DNA from: Capsicum annuum
Taxonomy: Eukaryota; Streptophyta; Magnoliopsida; Solanales; Solanaceae
Direction: 5' to 3'
NCBI RefSeq assembly: GCF_002878395.1
Contig: NC_061121.1
Location: 135,652,756-135,716,755 of the forward strand
Length of the DNA stretch: 64,000 bases
A program made the position numbers and the translations under genes. Of this stretch, positions 23,704-34,716 are shown piece after piece. Numbering within the stretch: the stretch's first letter is position 1; each line of letters begins with the position of its first letter. The notes under the pieces were generated by a model. That model worked only from the letters and a program-made list of their open reading frames with translations, was not told the origin of the DNA and made no database searches.

Positions 23704-25060
23704 ATCTATATATATATATATATATATATTCCGTCATCTAACAAATGATGCATATTTACCCTTCTCATAAACAAATCTATATTTACTGAATTAAAAATAA
23801 ATATTGAACGTTTTTTTTACCAAAAAAGGTGAAGATGTACCATTTGTTAAACGACGAGGGTATATATGCAGTACAAGGGTAGACATGCACTATTTGTTAA
23901 ACGACGAGAGTATATATCCACTATTTGTTAAACGACCAGGATATTTATATGGACCACTTTTTTAACTAGCGTACATCCTCTCTAAATCACAAAATTGAGG
24001 GGAATATTTGCAGCTTCTCCCCTTTTTCTATTTTTTTTTTCAAGTATACTTGCCCTTTTTGCGTGAGTATTCCTTTTATTTAATCCATAATCTTCATGAT
24101 GTCAGGGTATTTGGTATGGAATGGTTACTGGAACTGTGATTCAAACATTCGCCCTGTTTTGGATAGTTTACAAAACCAACTGGAACAAAGAGGTAAGTAA
24201 CTTGAAAAATATATACGTAGTCATTTTGTGTTGACAATACAAACCAATTATTGCATGCACTATTAAGTTATCTAAAAGAAAGTAGTTACACCTAATGTTC
24301 GTGGTAAGTTGGATTTATAACATGAAATATAAGGCAGCTAGCCTTCTCCAACGATTAAATAAAATACACTAATAACACGAAAATAATCTTATATTGTTAA
24401 TACATGTAAATTAAATTAAATCATTTTTTCCTCGTAATTCAGTTGTCTCAGTTCCCTCCCCCTTCCCAAACTCGAAAAGAAAGCGTCTTAGTTTGATTTA
24501 CAAAAGGATGAGATGTCATAACTTCACAGCCATTTGAAACTTTACACATTTTGTTTGACAGCACATGTTTGAAGTTGTCCGATAGTTGGCAGACGCTTTT
24601 TTAAAAAAAAGAGGTGCAAGTTAAATAGTGGTATCTAATTAGAGTTTCCCGTGAAATTTTTACTAAAAATTATACAAATTCACAACTTAACTTTCACTTA
24701 TTACAAAAAATCCCATCTCTTCAAACATATTATAAAAATTTCATTTTTTAAGTTAATACACATTAGCTTTCTATGTATATGTCGGTCTAGTTATGTATAT
24801 GAGTCGGTCTTGTTATGTATATGTCGGCCTTATTATGTATATGAATCGGGAGAGAGAATAAATTAATTAAGGAAGTGAGAGAGTGTAAATAGTTCTAATA
24901 ACTTAATTCCTAGATACATATTGGACTTCACTATCTATCCAAGTTTTGCAACAGAATGAATTTTTGTACTGTGAAATTGCAGGCTTCTATTGCAGCAGCA
25001 AGGATTAAAATGTGGGGAGGAGAACCTGAAGATGGTAAAGCAAATGATGTAGATAAATAA
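23039..25060 (+). CDS. MATE (DETOXIFICATION) transporter, last four exons only
   Basis: Multidrug and toxic compound extrusion family: an integral membrane antiporter that exports or sequesters metabolites using a proton or sodium gradient. Exons are 23039-23095, 23184-23541, 24106-24192 and 24983-25060, all with GT-AG introns and consistent phases. They encode about 193 residues ending GGEPEDGKANDVDK and a TAA stop. Exon 1 has NILGWAVMAAIGCNAAI. Exon 2 starts RVSNELGAAHP, a family hallmark, and has three hydrophobic helices (FSVVVVVISSFLIGLFLSGF, PLLAFCMVINN onward, and YVNIACYYLFGIPLGLILGY). Exon 3 gives the last helix. Full plant MATEs have about 480 to 500 residues and 12 helices, so only the C-terminal portion is here. 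No stops or shifts were found in these exons. The missing 5' half, next to a copia element, suggests a truncated gene or a very long intron. Confidence 0.9.
23669..23729. repeat. TCTA and TA microsatellite in a MATE intron
   Basis: About eight TCTA units followed by about ten TA units, within the intron after the second visible exon. Likely length-polymorphic. Confidence 0.92.
23838..23955. repeat. Three-copy minisatellite in a MATE intron
   Basis: The motif ATTTGTTAAACGACGAGRGT plus a TATATAT block occurs near 23840, 23890 and 23921 at uneven spacing (about 50 and 31 bp). No function is evident. Confidence 0.75.
24650..24895. mobile_element. Short relative of the MULE at 25460, with a TATGTATATG array
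   Basis: The left part (TTACTAAAAATTATAC, then TTACAAAAAATCCCATCT) and the right part (GGGAGAGAGAATAAATTAAT) resemble the two ends of the element at 25460-27224. Between them, at 24771-24848, TATGTATATG followed by a GTCGGTC-like block repeats four times with a period of about 20 to 24 bp. It lies in the last MATE intron. The boundaries are not proven. Confidence 0.5.
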
Positions 25061-25450
25061 ATTTTTGACTTGGAGTCATTGTGTTAATCCATAAATATAT
25101 GTGATAAAATTTTGGAAATTTGAGTTTGCTTTTGCATTATTCAATGAAACGTTGCTCGGTAATATTGAGCATCGTAAGGTATTTTGGCAAATGAATTCAA
25201 TTTTTTGAAACGTATTAGTAGTAACGTCATTGGAAATTATACTAAATACATCTTTTCTATTTAAGGCACCAAACTATCATTAAAAAAGTCGGCATTCTGT
25301 GATCATATAAATTTTAATTATATTAGTCCAAATGAATGTGATTGATAATATGATTGGAGTAATTATTTAAATCTAAATAAATATGGATTTTATTAAAGTT
25401 TAATTTCTTGGCGTTAGTTCATTGATTTGGGCTACAAATGATAAACTCAA
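25061..25450. other. 3' flank of the MATE gene
   Basis: AT-rich sequence after the stop codon. It presumably holds the 3' UTR and poly(A) region; an AATGAA-like signal is near 25143. No other gene seen. Confidence 0.5.
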
Positions 25451-25771
25451 TTTGATAAGAAAAATTTACATAAATATACATTCTTTCTATTATTACATAA
25501 AATCCCATCTATCAAAACTAATTGCAGATATCTCATTTTTTTTTTTTACATTTTCTCTCTCCAACCTCCATATACGCATCCATATCCATATCACACCTCC
25601 ACAATTTATGCCTAAAATCAAGCAACCATAATTAAGAGATTTTAAGGTTTGAATTTACAAACCTTATCTTATCAAGTTGTTGAACATCATCATCTTCTTT
25701 AATTTATTTTTGAGGATAGTTTAATTTCTTAGTTTTTTCAACTTTACTAAATAAAAAATCTACGAGTTACG

Positions 25772-25996
25772 GTGTTGCATGTGCGCAATTCTCAAAGCTT
25801 AAGCATAGTAATGGAGTCTGGTCTGAGTTTTAGAGAAAATAGATCGAAATACCGAAACGATCCCGCCAACATGATGAAGTCAAGGAAAGTTGCTCGTACA
25901 AGCTCTAAAAAACCTGTTGCTAAATCTTCAAGTAAGATAAAAAGTGAAGAATCATCACGATCGCGTCTTCCAAAGATATTAGTGATTTGTTGTTGA
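25772..25996 (+). CDS. Short basic Ser/Lys-rich frame inside the MULE
   Basis: 75 codons with no recognised domain. Residues 35 to 66 are rich in Lys, Ser and Arg (ARTSSKKPVAKSSSKIK), like a disordered nuclear or nucleic-acid-binding tail. It could be a fragment of a captured host gene, as MULEs often carry, or chance. The start codon choice is arbitrary. Confidence 0.2.
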   Translation: MLHVRNSQSLSIVMESGLSFRENRSKYRNDPANMMKSRKVARTSSKKPVAKSSSKIKSEESSRSRLPKILVICC

Positions 25997-26369
25997 ACCT
26001 ATACATTTTGTTGACTTATGCATTCTTATACATTGTTATATAAGAGCGTTTTGTTGTTATTTCAACCTTAGACATAAATTAGTTATGTATAGTGTTAAAG
26101 ACGTCTTCTTTATACATTAAATTTATTATGTATATGGTTAGATTACTTAGTAAATTCATATGGTTATTTTGAACTATGATACATAGCGAGTTATGTATAT
26201 ATTTGTAGTTATGTCATTTGTTGGACGTTTTATTTCAACCCATATATATAAATCTGTTATGTATATGTATTGAACAAAGACATTGTTGAGTTGTCTAATT
26301 TCAGGTCATATACATTACAAAGTTATGTGTATGTTATGCATCAATTGTATATAACTCTGTTAGACAAGA

Positions 26370-26547
26370 CAGGGGCGGATCCAGGATTTTCAGTGAGGGG
26401 GTTCAGTAGTACATATATGAACTAGTCGAAGGGGGTTCAACCTCTACTATTTATACATAAAAAAATTTTTACCATGTAAAAATAATATAATTTTCCGATG
26501 AAGGGGATTCAGATGAACCCCCTGGACCCTATGTAAATCCGCCACTG
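26370..26547. mobile_element. hAT-like MITE, 178 bp
   Basis: Ends CAGGGGCGGATCCAGG and GGATTT...CCGCCACTG are inverted repeats. They are flanked by AGACAAGA (26362-26369) and AGACAAAA (26548-26555), an 8-bp duplication with one change. The GGGTTCAA/GAACCCC blocks inside are also inversely related. No coding sequence. Confidence 0.85.
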
Positions 26548-27240
26548 AGACAAAACGTGTTGTATGTATTTCAATCCATATACATAATAGTGTTTTGTAT
26601 ATGAAAAAACGTTAAACATGTATATGATGTGTTATTCTTTATATTTTAAATTTTGTTTCATATTGTTATGTATATGTGATGTCTGAGATGTGTATTTTGC
26701 AAACCTATATGTATAAGGGTTGGAGTTCTCTGTTGCCATGTTTTTCAAATCTTATAGGAATCCTTTTTTTTTTGTTTCAAATTTTTTCATATTTACATAG
26801 TAAAATTTCCTTTATATGTAGACTATGTAGTAAAATTTTCGTAGACTTATGTAGTAAATTTTATAAGAGTCTTTTTTCTTTGGTTCTAAAATTTTCTAGG
26901 TGATTTATGTTGTAAATTTCCTTTTAGGAGTATATTTTTTGAAAAATTTACATAATTAAGAGATTCATTCATTACACATTAATAAGGTATAATATTGGAT
27001 AATTATTAGACTTAATTTATTTCCTTAAATATCATTTTGGATAATTATTAGACTTCATTTATTTCCTTAAATATCTTAAGAAAGTTAGTACATAAGATGC
27101 TTATGTATATTAACGTTTAGTTATGTATATGAACAATTAAAATGCGGGAGAGAGAAAATTTATTCAAAAAAAAGGAGAGAAAGTAATTAAGAAGAAACTT
27201 GGTGGGATTTATGAAAATTGCCCTTTTGATAAGTCCAAGA

Positions 27241-27830
27241 TGTCATCATATTAGATGCCCAATTGAGCGTCATGTGTCAAATGAAGGAGCCAATAGCATC
27301 ATGTCACGTATCAAAATGATGTAGCAGACTCTTTTCTTTACCATGACTATTTTCTTCCTACAACTATAAATATGGGTCTTATAATTCATAAAAGGGACCA
27401 ACAATTCTGATAAGAAGCAAAAGAGAGATCGTGGATCAAATGCTACAGATTTCTCTACAAATTCAAGCATTTAAAATCAGTTAATCAAGATTCAAGATCA
27501 AGACTACAAGATTCAAGAACAAACTCGAAGACCCTTGAATTCAAGTACAAGTCGAGATCAAATTCATTAAATTCACAAATTGAGATCTAGTTCATCAAGA
27601 TTCAAGATCAAGACCGCAAGATTCAAGATCAAGCTCAAAATCCCTTGAATTCAAGTATAAGTCAAGACCAAATTCAAGATCTATTTCAAATCCCTTGAAC
27701 TTGTATTTGAAAAGGCGAATCATAGAATTCATATATATTGTAACACTCATGTATTGAAATCAATAAAATAAATATTGTAATATTTTTTTGTCTCGCTTAA
27801 TTATTTTTCTCGACTCAAATTTTATTGGCA
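27241..27830 (+). repeat. Probable orphan LTR with TATA box
   Basis: The segment begins TGTCATCAT and ends TTGGCA. It is followed eight bases later by TGGCACGCCCAATG (27839), which looks like a primer-binding site of Ty3/gypsy type. A TATA-like CTATAAATAT is at 27363-27372. A 110-bp direct repeat of CAAGATTCAAGATCAAG composition fills 27485-27700. No partner LTR or target duplication was found, so this is a tentative call. Confidence 0.4.
27485..27700. repeat. 110-bp direct repeat rich in CAAGATTCAAG
   Basis: Two copies start at 27485 and 27595, sharing TCAAGATTCAAGATCAAGAC and CCCTTGAATTCAAGTA blocks. The smaller CAAGA motif repeats within each. Confidence 0.8.
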
Positions 27831-28257
27831 AAAAATTCTGGCACGCCCAATGAAACCAAATTTGTCCTTCATCTCTTCTCTCATAAATCATATCTGCAAA
27901 TTTGGAGCAATAAAATTGCAAAGATGAAAGAGTACTTCAAGACACATCTTTGAGTTTCAACAAGTCTACACACCGACAATCCTTGAAGTAGGGACATTTG
28001 TAAACGTTGAAATTTGTGGGACTCTACAAGACGAATCCAGATTCTATTAAAGTTCTAGGAGACTACTTTACCCTAAATCTAGCTTAGGGGCTACTTGACC
28101 CTAACCCTAAATTATGCCTATTTAAAGGATAATATATTCACTTAAGAGGCATCTCTCGATAATTTCATAAACTCATGGAATATCACAAACGAGTCAAAAC
28201 CCCCTTTTCATGATAATCAAATATATCAAGAAGATCTACAAATCCTCCTTTCATGGA

Positions 28258-28395
28258 GATCAAATTCAAATATTTCTACGTTCGAGAAATACTCTATTAA
28301 TGACCCTCGAATTACAAAGAAAACTCATACCAAATTCAAATATTCCTACATTCGAGAAATACGCTACTAACGGTCCTCAAATTACAAAGAAAATC
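28258..28395. repeat. 71-bp direct repeat
   Basis: Copies at 28258-28324 and 28329-28395 share CAAATTCAAATATT, TTCGAGAAATAC and AATTACAAAGAAAA. The repeat creates the 78-codon plus-strand frame at 28210-28446, which I do not regard as a gene. Confidence 0.8.
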
Positions 28396-28449
28396 AATAG
28401 AGAAGAATCAAGGGAGAAACAGAATTATACCCGCATTATTTATTAATAA

Positions 28450-29763
28450 AATTCTTGTTTCTTCATATTTTTTCTTTGTGATTCAAGTTTATTTTTCATA
28501 AATTAAATTATGTTGAAAACACATTCACTTGATTTTGTAAATAATTATTAATCGATTTTATTGATGAGAAATAAAATGCAAGGAAAAAACACAGCATACA
28601 AAATTAAGAGTTTGTTTGGTTTAACGGTTCGAAAGTTGATTATTTGAGAAGCATTTTTGTAAATTAATTTTATAGAATAGTGCTTTTAAAAAAAAATGAT
28701 TTGTATATTTTGGCTAACTCATTTGAAAATTATTTTTGATAAAAAGATTGTATTTGACTAATATTTCTTAAAAAGTGCTTTTGATAGATAAGTTACAAAA
28801 AAGGACATATATCAATGGACTTTACTACTAATATTGTTTTATTGAAAGAAATTATTTTAAATATCTATTATAATATTTTTGATTAATTTTTTATTTTATT
28901 TTATTAAAATTACATATTATAAAAATTTCTATCAATATACATAAACATAGATACATAAAAAAAGTTAAATGACTGACTTTCTCTTCTTCTTCCTCCCTCC
29001 TCCTGCCTTCGTCTTCCCCCTTTCTTCTTCGTTACTTTTTCTTTTCATTAAAATCGACGTACTGCAAACATGAATAATTTGGAATGAATTATATATCAAA
29101 AGACTCAAAACATTGAGAGAAGCTCATAGTTAAAATTTGAGACGTTGTATAGGAGATTTTGAGTTGGTCAAGATTGAATAGATTCAAGATAATTTTGATT
29201 GGTAAGTTGGGTTCAATGTCCCTATTATGCTCATGATTTTATTAGTCTCTAAGTTATTGATGGGATCTCCTCTTTATGTCAAAGTAAAAGCTAGAGAGAG
29301 TTTGTTTGTCGGATTATTTCAAGTGGTTGTGGCAGTGTTTAGAAAATGACATATTGATGTTCATATGAATTATAATGTCAAATGCTGCTATAAATTTAGC
29401 TTAGCGAATCTAACTTAGAACATAATTTCTAGTTATTTTCTTATCAGAATAATTTAAAATTTTATCTAAAACAATAGAGAACAGAATTGCTTTGTCCATA
29501 ACTTACTATTTACTATTTTCTGTAACTATAAGAGACCTTGCTCCTTACTTCAGAAGATGTAGAATTCAGAGCATCCTTATTAAGGCATCCAAGTATGTGT
29601 GATGTATTTTTCATAGCTCATACAAAAGTCCAACAAAATGTTTCTACTTATGTTTCTATAATTTCAGAAGTATTACGTCTGAGCTTTTGTGTGTTGAAAG
29701 GTTTGATTTTATCATTTCCTACTCGTTTGTCTCAGATATATATATTCAGTCACGTTGGTTCTA
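28450..29763. other. Intergenic DNA, no confident gene
   Basis: Contains a pyrimidine-rich tract (28975-29045) and a MITE-like stretch near 28610 (TTGTTTGGTTTAACGG). The 86-codon frame at 29538-29798 has no recognised domain and runs into the LTR at 29769, so it is not supported. Confidence 0.5.
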
Positions 29764-29768
29764 GTGGA

Positions 29769-31629
29769 TGTCATACCCCCTTTTTACCAAAAAAATAATT
29801 TTAAAGTTTGAAAGGAGTTTTATTATTAAAAGTGAAAAAAGGACAAAAATGTGTTTTGAAAAGGATTTTAAAACTTTAATTCAGATTCGCAACTCGACAT
29901 AAATCTGGTATGCCAAGTCACCATTTTCCTTTTTAAAATAGTTTGACTTTAAAAATTGATCCGCGAACAGAGATTCCGACTAAGAAATTTTGTTGACCTC
30001 GAGAAGGTTTTAGGCACCTCTCGATCCCGTGGTTCGACCACGGTCGCTTCATGGAATATATCGGCTAGTACGGCACTATAAAATGCATAAACCAAAAAAA
30101 CAAAACATGCAACAAGAGAATAAACAATCAAGAATTTAAAAATCTAAAAAAAATAGTGTCCAGTTTAATTTATTACAAACCACAATAAAAATACTGAAAT
30201 GAAAACCTAAACTATTCTAATTACTCTAACTATACTTTACCCGATGCCTCAAGACTTGATCACTAACCTCCTTCGCATACATGATACTTTAGGGCATTCC
30301 CTGGTAAATAAGTACTATGTGCCCCGGGGCACTCCCCGATAAATAAATACGATTTTAATTTTTGTACGATAAAGTAGAAAAAACCATTCACACACATATT
30401 CAAACATTCAGCAAACCACCATTCCTAAATTTTCTTACCTAACCTAACGTTTGCCTATCCATTTTCACCTATCATGGTACTATCATGTTCAACTACATCA
30501 AAATTATTCAACCTAACAAATTAAATATTCCGAATGAAATGATGAATTAGTCAACTTTCAATATTATCCCAAAATTAAGATTTACCCCAAAATTAAGACC
30601 AACTCCTTTGATTATCCAATTCACCCAATCAATCAATCAATCAATATCAACAATCAACCAAGATGGAACAAAATATATCAAAATCAACAAAAAAAATAAA
30701 ATTCACACACGAATAAATTTACCTCATAAAGTATTAAATAATTAAGATTAATCGAGAATGAGATGAAGAATGAACCTTAATGTTGCTTTTATTCAAGTAT
30801 TACTCAATTAAATGAGACAAAATCTGCACCTCGAACCTCCAAAACTCAATAATGAACCCGGTAACTTGAATTGAACCCCCAAAACTGAGCAAGCCCAAAA
30901 TAGTACACACAAAATACAGGAGCTTTGGATGCTCAATCGCTGATTTTAGGCATTTTTGATGGATTTCATTGGAGCAGCGGCGTCTGGGGATGGTTGACAT
31001 TTTTTCGACAGGTTTCTAGCTGATTTTTGCCTTAATAGTAACAAGCAATGATTGATAATATTTTTTGGTGGGCGATTCCAACGGAATTTTATCAATTTTC
31101 CTCTACTGTTTATGCTATTTTCTCATTGGTTTCTTCACTTCTCTCCTACGTCTTTCTCTCTGAAATCCCTCTCTCTCACTGGTTTTCCTAATTTTCCCCT
31201 TTCTATGTGTATATTCGTGAATAAAAAAAATGGATAACTCTGTTGTAGTGTGTTGTATGTAGTGTGTAGTGTCTCTGTGGATATGTGTAACTGTGTATGT
31301 ATATGGTGGGCTGTGTGTCGGCGTATTGTGTATGTGTGAATCTGTTATGGATAGTGATCAATCCCCCTTCCTATGCGTATATGAATAAATGTATATAGTT
31401 GCCCAAGAAATTCTCTTCTGAGGGGAAAAACATGATTCGTGGAAAAGGAATGGGGGTTATAGGGATGCGGTGAGGTGTCCACCTTTAATTAGAGAGGTTG
31501 TTTTATTTGTTAAGAATTGGTTATTTTTATTTTTTGTGAAAGAATTATGGAATGGGATGGGGTGCGTGATAAGGTAAGGTAAATAAGTAAAAAAATAATT
31601 TTTGGAAGGGACAGAATTACGTGTCTACA
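29769..31629 (-). repeat. Tat-like 3' LTR (1861 bp)
   Basis: Plus-strand start TGTCATACCCCC and end ACGTGTCTACA. It matches 41636-43520 throughout. The inner edge is followed by a purine-rich stretch on the minus strand. Confidence 0.92.
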
Positions 31630-31647
31630 TCATGCCCCTCTTTGAAT
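31630..31647 (-). promoter_or_regulatory. Tat-like polypurine tract
   Basis: The minus strand reads CAAAGAGGGGCATGA just before the 3' LTR, consistent with a plus-strand primer. Confidence 0.7.
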
Positions 31648-32400
31648 GTAAAAACAAAGTGTTTTCAGACAAAGAAGTAGACAACGAGACAGAATTTTAA
31701 CCCGACCATTATTCAAAAGAAAGAAAGAAAAGAAAGTAGTGCAACCGAGTTTTGATTTTGGACACCCTACCTATCCCAAGTTATGTACGAATCAGGTCAC
31801 ATGTAGTTCCAGGGTTGACAAGGAGTGGACTATATCGAGTTGGAGAGTCGAATGAGGCCTGTCGAGGTTTTGGTCTGAGGCTCTGTTATTCCATCAAAAA
31901 TAAAAATTACAAGTTAAAAGATAACAAAAATTACAAAAGTTCTATCTATGTCGCATCATTTGATTCTTGTCTTGGGTCTCCGATACTTTCAAAAGTAACA
32001 AAAAATCTGATCTTCTTTGGGGTAAACTTGAGAATAGATTCTTTCTCCATACAAAATTTGGTGTTGGAGATGAACTCAAAAATTAACCATGTTTTGTCAG
32101 TGGTACTTCTAAATTTGACCGTGGATTTGAAAATCTTCACCTCATTCTCCAGGAGGGCTCCTGACTGACAATTTCTTCAACTTGTTGCTTGGTTTCCAAT
32201 TTCTTTGCCCTGTTCTCTAGACGGGCTCCTGAAATCACATCAAAACTAGAAAGAAAATCATCCCAAACAAAGATTATGATAAATAGAGATCTCACTTTCA
32301 AAAATAAAGTCTCATTTTTCAAGGGGGTCCTAAAATGATGTTTCCAATAACATGAATTAAATTTTTGCCCCAGTTTACCATCAGAAAACTTTTGTGGGTG
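31648..32400 (-). other. Tat-like element 3' untranslated region
   Basis: No recognisable domain on either strand. The small plus-strand frame at 31752-32168 is antisense to the element and is not supported as a gene. Confidence 0.45.
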
Positions 32401-33045
32401 TCAAATCCAATCATAACTACTTGCAAAATACGTAATGCAAAGGTGAATCAATATTTTAGTCAATAAATACATCTCTTGAGGATAAAACTAAATGACCAAG
32501 AATGGGAAGTATGTCTCCTAAAAATTAGAGTGAGGAACTCTAACTAGAAAGTGCGTTTTCTAAAGATAAAGGTTTAAGTTAGGAAGTGTGTCACCTGAAA
32601 AATGAAAATTGAAATACCTTGATAAGGATGTGAGTCTCCTTAGGGTTAAGTGGAATGACTAAACCAGAAAGTGCATTTTCTAGGAATCAAGGCTTGAGTT
32701 AGGAAGTACGCTACCTACCAAGCTAAACTTGAATACTCAAACAAGGAAATGTGTCTCCTAAGGGTTAAGTGAAATGACTCAAATACAAAGTGCATCTTCT
32801 AGGAATCAAGGCTTAAGTTAGGAAGTGAACCAACTAACAAGCAAAACTTGAATACCCAACGAGGATGTGTGTCTCCTAAGGGTCAAGTGAAATAACTCGA
32901 CTAGAAAATGCATTTTCTAGGAGTCAAGATTTTAGTTAGAAAGTGTATCACCTAACAAGTGAAACTAAAATTACCCAATCAAGGAAGTGCGTCTCCTTAT
33001 AAATGCCACTTGAATTATCTAGACAAGAAAATGCGTCTCCAGAAA
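32400..33045. repeat. Tandem array, 120-bp period, about five copies
   Basis: The block GGAAGTGTGTCTCCTA recurs with its end at 32520, 32640, 32760, 32878 and 32998, almost exactly every 120 bp. Each unit also has a GCATTTTCTAGGA-like block and a GTTAGGAAGT-like block, so it may be built from a half-unit of about 60 bp. It lies in the 3' untranslated part of the Tat-like element. Tandem arrays at this position are a known feature of Tat/Ogre elements. Confidence 0.85.
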
Positions 33046-33789
33046 AGAAAGTTGTTCAGCAACTTTGCTTCTTGCATTTGTAGAAGTGAGACATTGCTGC
33101 CTTTGATACTTAGGCTCTGAAGTCCTTGATTTGAAGGTAACATGTGTTCTTATTTCATACAAACAAAACTTGTGAGTTTAAGAACGCGGTGGCTGTTTTA
33201 TGGCTTTAGCTTTCGAGGCAATCGCTCTTGCACTTGTCACATTTAATCTTGCTTTCAACCATTAGCATTGTCAATTAACTTGCTGCAGCATTGATCCAAA
33301 CTCAGATTATTAAGAGTGACTCTGAAACAAACACAGTATCTCTATAGTTGCTATGTTCCTCGACTAAATCCCTTGAACCTTGGTATTTCCATAAATCCCC
33401 TAAACTTGTCGAATGACAAAACTTTCTACATGCCTTGTTTTAGCTCACAATCATGTTTCTTTTATGTGTTGGCCCTTTTGTCTTGCTTCGTCCAATTGAA
33501 GAAGTTGGTAGTAAGTTTTGAAATCTCTTTTCACTTGCTTTGACATTGATTTGACTCAAAGGCACAAGAAAAATGACTTTTCATTTGAATAACTGACTTA
33601 AAAAAATAAAAATAAAAACATAAAGAAGAAAGAACAGACAATAAATGTCCCCATTGAAACAGAGAAATTTTTTTTATCTAAAAATGATGGTCAACTCTAA
33701 TGATTATGACATACATTTTGGATTAAGCTGTCTGATCATTTCATCCAGACTTTCCACCAATTGTTGTTGAGTTAATGACCCTAAAATTG

Positions 33790-34110
33790 AGTGCATTCAG
33801 AGACTTTATTCGGCTAGTGACGCCTTGAAGGGTTTTCGCCAATAAGCCTTTTTCATTTTCTTTCTCTCAGCTCACCATTGCCCTAAGGTAATGACTCTCT
33901 TTACCATTTCTCAATCTGAGTGCTTGTGAGGATTTTTACCAATGAAACTCTCTCATTTTCATTTTTCTCAGCTCACCATCGTCTTACGGTACCTGTGAGG
34001 GTTTTTACCAATAAGGCTCTCTCATTTTTGTTTCTCTGAACTTACCATCGCCTTACGGTGCCTATGAGGGTTTTCACCAACAAAATTCTCTTATTTTTAT
34101 TTCTCTCCTA
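33790..34110. repeat. Tandem array, about 75-bp period
   Basis: The sequence TGAGGGTTTTTACCAATAAG, then TCTCATTTT and CTCACCATCGCCTTACGGT, recurs about four times, with the best copies at 33930-34080. It is a second independent array in the same element. Confidence 0.8.
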
Positions 34111-34174
34111 ATTTTTTATACTGAGGAAGGCAAGTAGTTCCCAAAGTGCATCATATGCATTATATGCTTAGCCT

Positions 34175-34716
34175 TAGAGCTGTCAATACGGATCGGCCCA
34201 ACCCATCCGAGCTAGCCCATACGGACTTTAGTTTGACGGGCCAGACCGAGATAGCCCATAAAAATAATGGGCCAAAAAACACCAAGCCCACACCATTACT
34301 CCGTGGACTGCGGGCCTCATAGGCCAGTCCACTTTTTAAAAAATAATATTTTATAATTTAATTTTAGAATATTAATAAACATAAATATTACTAGACAATA
34401 TTACATAGTGTTAATACTTGTTAATCATGTCTCCAACATCCTAAAAAATACTCCTAATAGTGAAATTAAATAACTTTTGACATGATATCATTTGAACTAA
34501 ATAAAAATACTAATAAGCAATCTAAATAGTTGCATGTATTTGACTTATAGGCTGGCCCACGGGCTAGCCTAACCCACATTGCTCAAGCCCCACGGGCCAC
34601 GAGTTGGGCTAAAAAGCCCAAATTTAAAATAGGCCACAAAAATTAAAGCCCAACTCCATCAAATTACAAGTTGGATAGAGCCGGACCAATGGGCTTGATC
34701 CATATTGACGTCTCTA
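34175..34716. mobile_element. hAT-like MITE, 542 bp, rich in GGCCCA motifs
   Basis: Ends TAGAGCTGTCAATA and TATTGACGTCTCTA are inverted repeats. The 8-bp target duplication CTTAGCCT is perfect at 34167-34174 and 34717-34724. Both subterminal regions contain many copies of GGCCCA, GCCCAT and AGCCCA, in both orientations, while the centre is AT-rich. Clustered subterminal motifs are the usual transposase-binding sites of hAT elements. Confidence 0.9.

Larger units (their letters stand above)
25460..27224. mobile_element. Non-autonomous Mutator-like element, 1765 bp
   Basis: The 9-bp sequence TTTGATAAG occurs exactly at 25451-25459 and 27225-27233, the target-duplication length of Mutator-like elements. 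The ends are imperfect inverted repeats: both contain an AATTTnCATAAAT block, then TCCCA and a TTTCTCTCTCC block, extending over about 100 bp. The inside is AT-rich with many scattered TATGTATATG motifs and one small frame (25772-25996). It contains a later hAT-like MITE (26370-26547). No transposase is visible. Confidence 0.78.

Noticed and set aside
28210..28446. 78-codon plus-strand frame
   Set aside because: Spans a 71-bp direct repeat and has no recognisable domain.
29538..29798. 86-codon plus-strand frame next to the Tat-like LTR
   Set aside because: No recognised domain, and its end lies inside the LTR, so it would have been created by the insertion.
31752..32168. 138-codon plus-strand frame
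   Set aside because: Antisense to the Tat-like element and without domain similarity; likely chance.
32400..33045. Regularly spaced repeats resembling a CRISPR-like array
   Set aside because: Units are contiguous 120-bp tandem copies with similar spacers, inside a plant retrotransposon; no cas genes are present.
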